Below, piece by piece: positions 23,277-34,976 of a stretch of DNA of 64,000 bases. The stretch is from Haematobia irritans (lineage: Eukaryota; Arthropoda; Insecta; Diptera; Muscidae). A model generated the notes under the pieces. It saw only the letters and a program-made list of their open reading frames with translations, did no database searches and was not told the origin of the DNA. The position numbers and the translations under genes are program-made. The stretch covers positions 191,663,063-191,727,062 of the forward strand of contig NC_134397.1 of the NCBI RefSeq assembly GCF_050003625.1, written 5' to 3'. Numbering within the stretch: the stretch's first letter is position 1; every line of letters begins with the position of its first letter.

Positions 23277-26200
23277 AAAGAAATAAAATTTTAACAAACT
23301 TTTCTATAAAGATAAAATTTTGACAGATATTCCTATTGAAATAAAATGTTGACAAAATTTTTTATAGAAATAAAATTTTGACAAAATTTTCTATAGAAAT
23401 AAAATTTTGACAAAATTTCCTATAGAAATAAAATAAAAATAGAAATATAGAAATAAAATTTGACAACATAGAAATAAAATTTTTTATAGGAAATTTTGTC
23501 AATTTAATTTTTATAGAAAATTTTGTCAAAATTTTATTTCTACAGAGAATTTTGTCAAAATTTTATTTCTAAGAAATTTTTGTCAAAATGTTATTTCCAT
23601 AGAAAATGTTGTCAAAATTTTATTTCTATAGAAAATTTTGTCAAACTTTTATTTCTATAGAAAAATTTGTCAACATTTCATTGCTATAGAAAATGTTGTC
23701 AAAATTTTATTTCTATACCAAATTTTGTCAAAATTTTTCTTTTTATAGATAATTTTGTCAAAAATTTTTTTTTTTTCTATAGCAAATTTTGTCAAAATTT
23801 TATTTTTATAGATAATTTTGTTAAAAGTTTATTTCTAAGAAATTTTTGTCAAAATATTATTTCCATGGAAAATTTTGTCAAATTTTTATTTCTATAGAAA
23901 ATTTTGTCAAAATTTTATTTCTATAGAAAATTTTGTCAAAATTTTATTTCTATAGAAAATTTTGTCATAATTTTATTTCTATAGCAAATTTTGTCAAAAT
24001 TGTTTTTTTCTAAGAAAATTTTGTAAAAATTTTATTTCTATGGAAAATGTTGTCAAAAATTTATTTCTATTGCAAATTTTGTCAAAATTTTATTACTAAG
24101 AAAATTTTATCAAAATTTTATTTCTAAGAAAATTTTATCAAAATTTTATTTCTAAGAAAATTTTATCAAAATTTTATTTCTATAGAAAATTTTGTCAAAA
24201 ATTGTATTTCTATGGAAAATTTTGTCAAAATTTTATTTTTATAGATAACTTTGTCAAAATTTTATTTCTATAGAAAATTTTGTCAAAATTTTATTTCTAT
24301 AGAAAATTTTGTCAAAATTTTATTTCTAAGAAATTTTTGTAAAAATTTTCTATAGAAATAAAATTTTTACAAAATTGCTTATAGAAATAAAATTTTTACA
24401 AAAATTTCTTAGAAATACAATTTTGACAAAATTTTCTATAGAAATAAAATTTTGACAAAATTTGCTATAGAAATAAAATTTTGACAAAATTATCTATAAA
24501 AATAAATATCACAAAATTTTCCATAGAAATAAAATTTTGACCAAATTTTCTATGCAAATAAAATTTTGACAAAAATTTTTTAGAGAAAAAAAATTTGCAA
24601 AATTTTCTATAGAAATAAAATTTTGACAAAATTTTCTATAGAAATAACATTTTGACAAAATTTACTATAGAAATAAAATTTTGACAACATTTTGTATAAA
24701 AATAAAATGTTGACAAAATTTTCTATAGAAATGAAATTTTGACAAAAGTTTGACTAAATTTTCTATAGAAATAAAATAATAATACAAATAGAAAAGAAAT
24801 AAAATTTGACAACAGTTTCGATAGAAATAAAATTTTTTATAGGAAATTTTTTCAAAATTAAATTTTTATAGAAAATTGTGTCAGAATTTTATTTCTATAG
24901 AAAATTTTGTCAAAATTTTATTTCTATAGATATTTTTGTCAAAATTTTATTTCTAAGAAATTTTTCTCAAAATTTTATTTCCATAAAAAAATTTGTCAAA
25001 ATTTTATTGCTATAGAAAATTTTATTTCTATAGAAAATTTTGTCAAAATTTTATTTCTATAGAAAATTTTGTCAAAACTTTATTTCTATAGCAAATTTTG
25101 TCAAAATTTTATTTCTATGGAAAATTTTGTCAAAATTTTATTTTTATAGATAATTTTGTCAAAATTTTATTTCTAAGAAATTTTGGTCACAATTTTATTT
25201 CTTTAGAAAATTTTGTCAAAATTTTATTTCTATAGAAAATTTAGTTAAAATTTTATTTCTATAGAGAATTTTGCCAAAATTTTATTTCTAAAAATTTTTT
25301 CTCAAAATTTTGTTTCCATAGAAAATTTTATTTCTATAGAAAATTTTGTCAAAATTTTATTTCTACAGCAAATTTTGTCAAAATTTTATTTCAAAGAAAA
25401 TTTTGTCAAAATTTTATTTCTATAGAAAATTTTGTCAAAATTTTAATTCTATAGAAAATGTTGTAAAATTTTATTTCTATGGAAAATTTTGTCAAAATTT
25501 TATTTCTATAGGAAATTTTGTCAAAATTTTATTTCTATGGAAAATTTTGTCAAAGTTTTATTTTTTTAGATAATTTTGTCAAAATTTTATTTCTATAGCA
25601 AATTTTGTCAAAATTTTATTTCAAAGAAAATTTTGTCAAAATTTTATTTCTATAGAAAATTTTGTCAAAATTTTAATTCTATAGAAAATGTTGTAAAATT
25701 TTATTTCTATGGAAAATTTTGTCAAAATTTTATTTCTATAGGAAATTTTGTCAAAATTTTATTTCTATGGAAAATTTTGTCTAAATTTTAATTTTTTTAG
25801 ATAATTTTGTGAATATTTTATTTCCATAGAAAATTTTGTCAAAATTTTATTTTTACAGTAAATTTTGTCAAAATTTTATTTCTATAGAAAATTTTGTTAA
25901 CATTTTATTCCTATAGAAAATTTTATTTCTATAGAAAATTTTGTCAAAGTTTTATTTCTAAAGAAAATGTTGGCAAAGATTTTATTTCTATAGAAATTTT
26001 GGTCAAAATTTTATTTCCATAGAAAATTTTGTTAAAATTTTATTTCTATGGAAAATTTTGTCTAAATTTTATTTTTTTAGATAATTTTGTCAAAATTTTA
26101 TTTCTATAGCAAATTTTGTCAAAAATTTATTTCTAAGAAATTTTTGTCAAAATTTTATTTCCATAGAAAATTTTGTCAAAAAAATTGACCAAATAAAATC

Positions 26201-26612
26201 TTTGACAAAATTTTCTGTAGAAATAAAATTTAGACAAAATGTGCTATAGAAATAAAATTTTGACAAAATTTGCTATAGAAATAAAATGTTGACAAAATTA
26301 TCTATAAAAATAAAATTTTGACAAAATTTGCTATAGAAATAAAATGTTGACAAAATTATCTATAAAAATAAAATTTTCACAACATTTTCCATAGAAATAA
26401 AATTTTGACAAAAATTTCTATAGAAATAAAATCTTTGACAAAAATTTCTATAAAAATAAAATTTTGACAAAAATTTCTATAGAAATAAAATTTTGACAAA
26501 AATTTCTATAGAAATAAAATCTTTGACAACATTTGCTATGGAAATAAAATGATGATAAAATTTTCTATATATATAAAATTTTGACAAATTTTTCTATAGA
26601 AATAAAATTTGT
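23277..26612. repeat. 29-bp minisatellite array 2, alternating orientation
   Basis: Same unit as array 1 but with repeated strand switches. The orientation is GACAAAATTTTC at about 23277-23480, inverted (GAAAATTTTGTC) at about 23490-24335, direct at about 24335-24835, inverted at about 24835-26190, and direct again to 26612. The junctions place long head-to-head and tail-to-tail blocks side by side, so single strands could fold back. The array lies in the 26-kb intron 1 of the Gfrl-like gene. Confidence 0.93.
25346..25795 (-). repeat. 230-bp tandem duplication of eight satellite units
   Basis: The blocks starting at 25346 and 25576 carry the same ordered set of private variants ('tttcaaagaaaat', 'ttaattctatag', 'gttgtaaaatttt', 'tataggaaat'). 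This shows a recent block duplication of 230 bp (close to 8 x 29) rather than independent units. Confidence 0.85.
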
Positions 26613-26839
26613 ATACGTAGTCAAATTTATGGACTCTATACAAAACGGGCTCTGCAGTATTTTGGCCCTTTCGCGGAGAAGCGCCATCTTAATATGATCG
26701 ACGATCGGATCGGGATCCGTTGGGGGCCATTGTGCTGAGTCCTGTTTGAGTTTTTATTGTTTGGTAAATTTTTTAGTGTTTGTTAGAATGGTAGAATTCT
26801 TAATGTTTTGGTATATTTTGCAAAATATTCCTTTCCAAA
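26613..26839. other. GC-richer spacer and satellite-flanking sequence
   Basis: About 26625-26750 is locally GC-rich ('ctttcgcggagaagcgccat', 'gatcgacgatcggatcggga') and unlike its surroundings; its origin is not recognised. About 26785-26835 ('tagaattcttaatgttttgg', then 'attttgcaaaa') matches 50787-50830, the flank of array 4 (50772-52170), so it is a standard satellite-flanking sequence. Confidence 0.45.
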
Positions 26840-27000
26840 ATTGACAAAATTTTCTATAGAAATACAATTTTGACAAAATTTTCTACAAAAATAAAATTTT
26901 GACAAAATTTTCTACAAAAATAAAATTTTGATAAAATTCTCTATCGAAATAAAATTTTGACAAAATTTTCTATGGTAGTAAAATTTTGATAAAACTTTCT
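26840..27000 (+). repeat. Short 29-bp array
   Basis: Five to six units in direct orientation, immediately after the satellite-flanking sequence that also borders the array at 50772-52170. Confidence 0.88.
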
Positions 27001-27310
27001 AATTCAACCAGAAGCCCTGATGTAGGCGATCGGTGAGAGCCTGAAAAAAAAAGCGCCTAGTATCTTGCTTCTTCGAAAGGCTACAACAGGACACTGACAC
27101 ATGAAGTGGTACGAGTCCTCCGTAACTTCCGGGTCCATACACCTTCTGAAAATCTTATCATCTTTTACGTAATTTCATATCATACGATTTCCAGGCGTGT
27201 TATACCCAGTTAATTAGCAAATTAAAGGCCAGGAGTCTGTTCATGGCCATCATATTTTCGCAATTCCTACAGTTCTTTTCGTCGCATATTAAGTTGGCCA
27301 TAGTTCCTCT
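27001..27310 (-). mobile_element. LINE ORF2 C-terminal fragment
   Basis: On the minus strand one frame reads 'DDKIFRRCMDPEVTEDSYHF' then 'MCQCPVVAFRRSKILGA' (about 27160 down to 27045). This resembles the cysteine/histidine motif (C..C...H....C) near the C terminus of non-LTR retrotransposon ORF2 proteins of the I/R1/Jockey group; the usual first cysteine appears replaced by F. Upstream on the minus strand 'NRLLAFNLLINW' is followed by a stop, and frames shift between segments. It is a dead fragment, and the clade is uncertain. Confidence 0.55.
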
Positions 27311-28237
27311 TATTTGGCATGAATCCTGTAAAGGTATGAAGATAATAGAAGAGGAAACGTTCGCATTCGTTCAATGAGCGCTCTCCCTAGTCAGTACATC
27401 TGCTTCTTCATTTCTTCGATTCGATTTTTCTTAATACATACGATTTTTTCCAGCCGACTCTCTCCTCTTTCAGTTCTTTTTCTCTTCTCTACATTAAAAA
27501 TTTCTTTAAATTGGTTAGTCGTTAGATAAAATTCAATAATTTACATATTAAAATAATTATCGTTCTCATTATTTTTATTAATTAAATGATTTTTAAACAC
27601 CGTTCTAAGCCGATTAAAATAAAAATTGGCTAATTTGTCATAATTATACAATTAAGTGTAAAACAATTTTCTATTTAGCATTATTCTTGCCACTGGCCAA
27701 CAATTGAATAGCAATAATACCACTAAATCACCGTTTTGAATAATTCAACAAATTTTAATTGTGCTATACAAAAAACATATTAAATAATATAATTTTCATT
27801 ATTATACCCTATTTTATAGAAAGAATTTAATTTTTAAACATGTATATAGGAAATTCATAAAATAATGGGCCATTGTGAAATATTATAGTACTATTAAATA
27901 ATATCGCCAAAAATCCGAATTTAAATATTTTCTAATTATTTTATACTAATTGTATGACATTAGAAAGCCATTTATAGTATCAACCATATTGTATTCCAAT
28001 TTAAATAGATGCAGTGTTAACCAGCTTTTTGTTACTACTAACACGATTGTTGGAAATGTGAAATTGTAATAGGGATTTGTAAAGATTTTGTATTTTACAC
28101 TTAAAAAAAAATTATTGTCATATGCACAAAGATTTCATGTCCTTGAAATAGGAATACCATTTTTGCATAGAATAGAAGACGCATTTCCGTAATACAAAGA
28201 TTTTTCTCTTGACCAAAAGTTTATTAAGTTTTCATTG
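27311..28237. other. AT-rich stretch with MITE-like relic
   Basis: No gene is seen. At about 28095-28235 the phrases 'agaagacgcatttc' and 'accaaaagttta' match the interior of the CACTGAAAA-ended elements at 44290-44901 and 49406-50050, so this is a decayed relative. Confidence 0.45.
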
Positions 28238-28950
28238 TTAGAGCCTATGTTTGTTATCCTCAGAAAGAGATGAGATAAAAACATGGTGTCTCAGAGCCGG
28301 CCCCTGATTCGATCTAGCCAAGTCCCTTTGGCCGTCTGTCGGTGAATACACAGATGCCTAAGTCGTAATCCGTTTTATGTGAAATTTTTCACACAGTAGA
28401 ATTATCACACTAGCTATGCATGCTAAATTTGGTCGAAATCGGTTCCGATTTAGATACAGCTCCCATATATATCTTTCGCCCTATTTAGACTCATATGACA
28501 ACCATATTTCAACATTTCACTCCAATTTACGTGAAATTATGTACATAGAGGGCAATTAACATTTTAGCATGGTGTTCCCAATTATGTCACAATCGGCTCA
28601 GATTTAGACAAAGCCCTCACTAAGCCACTGCTAAGTCGAAAACGTGTAAAAATTACTCAAATTTTCCTATACCTACAATACATAATTATCGACCGATTAA
28701 TCATAAATGTAATTTTGTGAAATGGCTTTAAATTTAAATATTTCACATATTTTTTTTACTAAAATTTTGCTCCGCCCCAGGGCAACAGCTGGTAAGTCTA
28801 CAGATTAGGTTGAAGTCTAAAAAAAATTGCACAAATATCTTCTATATGCCACTCGACAAATTTGAAGGATTTTAGATGGTATCGAAAAGGTAGATCTAGC
28901 GGTACAGGGTACAATCTAATCGGCACCTTCTGACTTTCCTTACTGGAAAA
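28238..28950 (-). mobile_element. H2 element, diverged copy 3
   Basis: In reverse orientation the H2 landmarks appear in order: 'cagaaagagatgagat', 'cggcccctgattcgatct', 'tggccgtctgtcggtg', 'gatttagatacagctcccatatata', and the 5' end as 'aatcggcaccttctgactttccttac'. The 153-type core is present once or twice only. This is the most diverged H2 copy in the window. Confidence 0.65.
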
Positions 28951-29283
28951 ATTACATAATTTGTACTTGAAGTTTCACTTAGATTCGTTTCCTTAATATA
29001 ACTTTCAAGCTCAAATTTCGGATATATTTCTGAAATGCCTGTAGTTAGATAAATTGGTAAGATGGTCTTTTTTGGTCTAAGTGTATATTCTAACCAGTGT
29101 TGACAGTATAGCGATGTTTGAGGGTGTACCGATAAGTACTTAGCCTACGTAAAAACAACTACTTTCAAAAAGTAGCAATTTATCCCGTGGGGTTAAACCA
29201 AACTTTAACCAATCTGAAAACTATGTTTTCGGCGTAATACAAACAATACAATGATCACGCTACCCTTTTCAGGTAGCAAGTGA
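28951..29283. other. Spacer, possibly containing a small mariner-like remnant
   Basis: 'GGGTGTACCGATAAGTACTT' near 29125 has the look of a mariner inverted-repeat start but no matching second end was found. Otherwise nothing is recognised. Confidence 0.3.
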
Positions 29284-32200
29284 GAAATTTTATTTCTATA
29301 GAAAATTTTATCAAACTTTTATTTATATAGAAAATTTTATTAAAATGTTATTCCTTTAGAAGATTTTATCAACAAAAAAATTTATATAGAATATTTTGTC
29401 AAAATTTGTTTCTATAGATAATTTTGTCAAAATTTTATATCTATAGAAAAATTTCTGAATATTTTATTTGTATAGAAATTTTTGTCAAAATTTTGTTTCC
29501 ATAGAACATTTTGTCAAAATGTTATTTCTATACAAAATTTTATCAAAATTTTATTTTTATAGAAAATTTTGTAAAAATTTTATTTCTATAGCAAATTTTG
29601 TCAACATTTTATTTCTATAGACAATTTTGTCAAAATTTTATTTCTATAGAAAATTTTGTCAAAATTTTATTTCTATGGAAAATTTTGTCAAAATTCTATT
29701 TCAATAGAATTTTTTTTAAAAAAAATTATTTTTATAGAAAATTTTGTTAAAATTTTATTTCTATTGAAAATTTTGTCAAAATTTTATTTCTATTGAAAAT
29801 TTTGTCAAAACTTTATTTCTATAGAAAATTTTGTCAAAATTTTATTTCCATAGAAAATTTTGTCAAAATTTTATTTCTATCGAAAATTCTGTCAAAATTA
29901 TATTTCTAGTGAAAATGTTGTCAAAATTTTATTTCTATGGAAAATTGTGTAAAGATTCCATTTCTATAGAAAATTTTGTGAAAATTTTATTTGTATAGCA
30001 AATTTTGTCAAAATTTTATTTCTATATAAAATTTTGTCAAAATTTTATTACTATAGAAAATTTTGTCAACATTTTATTTCTAAAGAAAATTTTGTGAAAA
30101 TTTTATTTGCATAAAAAATTTTGTCAAAATTCTATTTCCATAGAAAATTTTGTCAAAATGTTATTTCTATAGAAAATTTTGTCAAACTTTTATTTCTATA
30201 GAAAATTTTATTTTTATAGGAAATTTTGTCAAAATTTTATTTCTATAAAAATTTTTGTCAAAATTTTATTTTTATAGAAAATTTTGTCAAAATGTTATTT
30301 CTATAGAAAATTTTGTCAAAATTTTATTTTTATAGAATATTTTGTCAAAATTTTATTTCTATAGAAAATTTTGTCAAAATTTTATTTCCATAGAAAATTT
30401 TGTCAAAATTTTATTTCTATAGAAAATTCTGTCAAAATTTTATTTCTTTAGAAAATTTTGTCAACATTTTATTTCTATTGAAAATTTTGTCAAAATTTTA
30501 TTTCTACTGAAAATTTTGTCAAAATTTTATTTCTATAGAAAATTTTTTCAAAATATTTGTTTCTATAGAAAATTTTTTCAAAATATTTGTTTCTATAGAA
30601 AATTTTGTCAAAATTTTATTTCTATAGAAAATTTTGTCAAAATTTTATTTCTATAGACAATTTTGTAAAAATTTTTTTTTAGAAAATCTTGTCAAAATTT
30701 TATTTTGGTAGAAAATTTTGTCAAAGTTTTATTTCTGTAGAAAATTTTGTCAAAATTTTATGTTTTGTGCAAATGTTGTCAGAATTTTATTTCTATAGAA
30801 AATTTTGTCAAAATTTTATTTTGGTAGAAAATTTTGTCAAAATTTTATTTTGGTAGAAAATTTTGTCAACATTTTATTTCTGTAGAAAATTTTGTCAAAA
30901 TTTTATTTCTGTAGAAAATTCTATCAAAATTTCATTTCTATTGAAAATTTTGTCAAAATTTTATTTCTATAGAAAATTTTGTCAAAATTTTATTTCTATA
31001 GAAAATTTTGTCAAAATTTTATTTCTATAGAAAATTTTGTCAAAATTTTTTTTCTATAGAAAATTTTGTCAAAATTTTATTTCTATAGAAAATTCTGTCA
31101 AAATTTTATTTCTTTAGAAAATTTTGTCAACATTTTATTTCTATTGAAAATTTTGTCAAAATTTTATTTCTATAGAAAATTTTGTCAAAATTTTATTTCT
31201 ACTGAAAATTTTGTCAAAATTTTATTTCTATAGAAATTTTTTTTCAAAATATTTGTTTCTATAGAAAATTTTGTCAAAATTTTATTTCTATAGAAAATTT
31301 TGTCAAAATTTTATTTCTATAGACAATTTTGTAAAAATTTTTTTTTAGAAAATTTTGTCAAAATTTTATTTTGGTAGAAAATTTTGTCAAAGTTTTATTT
31401 CTGTAGAAAATTTTGTCAAAATTTTAGTTTTTGTGAAAATGTTGTCAGAATTTTATTTCTATAGAAAATTTTGTCAAAAATTTATTTTGGTAGAAAATTT
31501 TGTCAAAATTTTATTTTGGTAGAAAATTTTGTCAACATTTTATTTCTGTAGAAAATTTTGTCAAAATTTTATTTTTATAGAAAATTTTGTCAAAATTTTA
31601 TTTCTATAGAAAATGTTGTTACAATTTTATTTCTATAGAAAATTTTGTCAAAATTTTATTTCTATTGAAAATGTTGTCAAAATTTTATTTCTATATAAAA
31701 TTTTGTCAAAATTTTATTTCTATAGAAAATGTTGTTAAAATTTTATTTCTATAGAAAATTTTGTCAAAATTTTATTTCTCTTGAAAATGTTGTCAAAATT
31801 TTATTTCTCTTGAAAATGTTGTCAAAATTTTATTTCTATAGAGAATTTTGTCAAAATTTTATTTCGATAGAAAATGTTGTTAAAATTTTATTTCTATAGA
31901 AAATTTTGTCAAAATTTTATTTTTATAGAAAATTTTGTCAAATTTTTATTTCTATAGAAAATTTTGTCAAAATTTTATTTCTGTAGAAAATTTTGTCAAA
32001 ATTTTATTTCTATAGAAAATTTTGTCAAAATTTTATTTCAATAGAAAATTTTGCCAAAATTTTATTTCTATAGAAAATTCTGTCAAAATTTTATTTCTTT
32101 AGAAAATTTTGTCAACATTTTATTTCTATTGAAAATTTTGTCAAAATTTTATTTCTATAGAAAATTTTGTCAAAATTTTATTTCTACTGAAAATTTTGTC

Positions 32201-34976
32201 AAAATTTTATTTCTATAGAAATTTTTTTTCAAAATATTTGTTTCTATAGAAAATTTTGTCAAAATTTTATTTCTATAGAAAATTTTGTCAAAATTTTATT
32301 TCTATAGACAATTTTGTAAAAATTTTTTTTTAGAAAATTTTGTCAAAATTTTATTTTGGTAGAAAATTTTGTCAAAGTTTTATTTCTGTAGAAAATTTTG
32401 TCAAAATTTTAGTTTTTGTGAAAATGTTGTTAGAATTTTATTTCTATAGAAAATTTTGTCAAAAATTTATTTTGGTAGAAAATTTTGTCAAAATTTTATT
32501 TTGGTAGAAAATTTTGTCAACATTTTATTTCTGTAGAAAATTTTGTCAAAATTTTATTTCTGTAGAAAATTCTATCAAAATTTCATTTCTATTGAAAATT
32601 TTGTCAAAATTTTATTTCTATAGAAAATTTTGTCAAAATTTCATTTCTATAGAAAATTTTGTCAAAACTTTATTTCTATAGAAAATTTTGTCAAAATTTT
32701 TTTTCTATAGAAAATTTTGTCAAAATTTTATTTCTATACAAAATGTTGTCAACAATTTATTTGTATTTCTATAGACAATTTTGTCAAAATTATGTTTCTA
32801 TATAAAATTTTATCAAAATTTTATTTTTATAGAAAATTTTGTAAAACTTTTATTTCTATAGCAAATTTTGTCAAAATTTTATTTCTCAAGAAAATTTTGT
32901 CAGAATTTTATTTCTCTAGAAAATTTTGTCAAAATTTCATTTCTATCGAAAATTCTGTCAAAATTTTATTTCTATAGAAAATTTTGTCAAAATTTTATTT
33001 CTACTGAAAATTTTGTCAAAATTTTATTTCTATAGAAATTTTTTTTCAAAATATTTGTTTCTATAGAAAATTTTGTCAAAATTTTATTTCTATAGAAAAT
33101 TTTGTCAAAATTTTATTTCTATAGACAATTTTGTAAAAATTTTTTTTTTAGAAAATTTTGTCAAAATTTTATTTTGGTAGAAAATTTTGTCAAAGTTTTA
33201 TTTCTGTAGAAAATTTTGTCAAAATTTTAGTTTTTGTGAAAATGTTGTCAGAATTTTATTTCGATAGAAAATTTTGTCAAAAATTTATTTTGGTAGAAAA
33301 TTTTGTCAAAATTTTATTTTGGTAGAAAATTTTGTCAACATTTTATTTCTGTAGAAAATTTTGTCAAAATTTTATTTTTATAGAAAATTTTGTCAAAATT
33401 TTATTTCTATAGAAAATGTTGTTACAATTTTATTTCTATAGAAAATTTTGTCAAAATTTTATTTCTATTGAAAATGTTGTCAAAATTTTATTTCTATATA
33501 AAATTTTGTCAAAATTTTATTTCTATAGAAAATGTTGTTAAAATTTTATTTCTATAGAAAATTTTGTCAAAATTTTATTTCTCTTGAAAATGTTGTCAAA
33601 ATTTTATTTCTCTTGAAAATGTTGTCAAAATTTTATTTCTATAGAGAATTTTGTCAAAATTTTATTTCGATAGAAAATGTTGTTAAAATTTTATTTCTAT
33701 AGAAAATTTTGTCAAAATTTTATTTTTATAGAAAATTTTGTCAAATTTTTATTTCTATAGAAAATTTTGTCAAAATTTTATTTCTGTAGAAAATTTTGTC
33801 AAAATTTTATTTCTATAGAAAATTTTGTCAAAATTTTATTTCAATAGAAAATTTTGCCAAAATTTTATTTCTATAGAAAATTCTGTCAAAATTTTATTTC
33901 TTTAGAAAATTTTGTCAACATTTTATTTCTATTGAAAATTTTGTCAAAATTTTATTTCTATAGAAAATTTTGTCAAAATTTTATTTCTACTGAAAATTTT
34001 GTCAAAATTTTATTTCTATAGAAATTTTTTTTCAAAATATTTGTTTCTATAGAAAATTTTGTCAAAATTTTATTTCTATAGAAAATTTTGTCAAAATTTT
34101 ATTTCTATAGACAATTTTGTAAAAATTTTTTTTAGAAAATTTTGTCAAAATTTTATTTTGGTAGAAAATTTTGTCAAAGTTTTATTTCTGTAGAAAATTT
34201 TGTCAAAATTTTAGTTTTTGTGAAAATGTTGTTAGAATTTTATTTCTATAGAAAATTTTGTCAAAAATTTATTTTGGTAGAAAATTTTGTCAAAATTTTA
34301 TTTTGGTAGAAAATTTTGTCAACATTTTATTTCTGTAGAAAATTTTGTCAAAATTTTATTTCTGTAGAAAATTCTATCAAAATTTCATTTCTATTGAAAA
34401 TTTTGTCAAAATTTTATTTCTATAGAAAATTTTGTCAAAATTTCATTTCTATAGAAAATTTTGTCAAAATTTTATTTCTATAGAAAATTTTGTCAAAATT
34501 TTTTTTCTATAGAAAATTTTGTCAAAATTTTATTTCTATACAAAATGTTGTCAACAATTTATTTGTATTTCTATAGACAATTTTGTCAAAATTATGTTTC
34601 TATATAAAATTTTATCAAAATTTTATTTTTATAGAAAATTTTGTAAAACTTTTATTTCTATAGCAAATTTTGTCAAAATTTTATTTCTCAAGAAAATTTT
34701 GTCAGAATTTTATTTCTCTAGAAAATTTTGTCAAAATTTCATTTCTATCGAAAATTCTGTCAAGATTTTATTTCTATAGAAAATTTTGTCAAAATGTTAT
34801 TTCTATATAAAGTATTGTCAACATTTTTTTTTTCTATAGAAAATTTTGTCAACATTTTATTTCTATAGAAATTTTTGTCAAATTTTAATTTCTATAGACA
34901 ATTTTTTAATAGTTTTTTCTATAGAAAATTTTGTCAAAATTTTATTTCCATAGAAAATTTTACCAACATTTTATTT
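29284..34976 (-). repeat. 29-bp minisatellite array 3, about 5.7 kb
   Basis: An uninterrupted array in inverted orientation (unit reading GAAAATTTTGTCAAAATTTT plus ATTTCTATA). From about 30506 it has clear higher-order structure. The marker 'ctactgaaaattttg' falls at 30506, 31201, 32186, 33003 and 33989; the spacings 985 and 817 alternate, giving a period of about 1802. The array lies in intron 1 of the Gfrl-like gene. Long open frames inside it are repeat artefacts. Confidence 0.95.
31201..34804 (-). repeat. 1.8-kb higher-order tandem duplication
   Basis: 31201-33002 and 33003-34804 are near-identical. They share rare variants in the same order, including 'ttttggtagaaaat' pairs, 'tagtttttgtgaaaatg', 'tctcttgaaaatg' doublets and 'ttatttgtatttctatag' (32757 and 34559). 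Only scattered differences and one- or two-base indels in T-runs were seen. The duplication appears to end near 34795, where the two copies diverge. Confidence 0.9.

Noticed and set aside
29120..29283. Possible small mariner-derived MITE starting GGGTGTACCGATAAGT
   Set aside because: Only one plausible end could be found and no TA-flanked partner repeat, so it is not called.
29284..34976. CRISPR-like appearance of regularly spaced short repeats
   Set aside because: Units are directly contiguous with no unique spacers, the context is a fly genome with spliced exons, and no cas genes exist.
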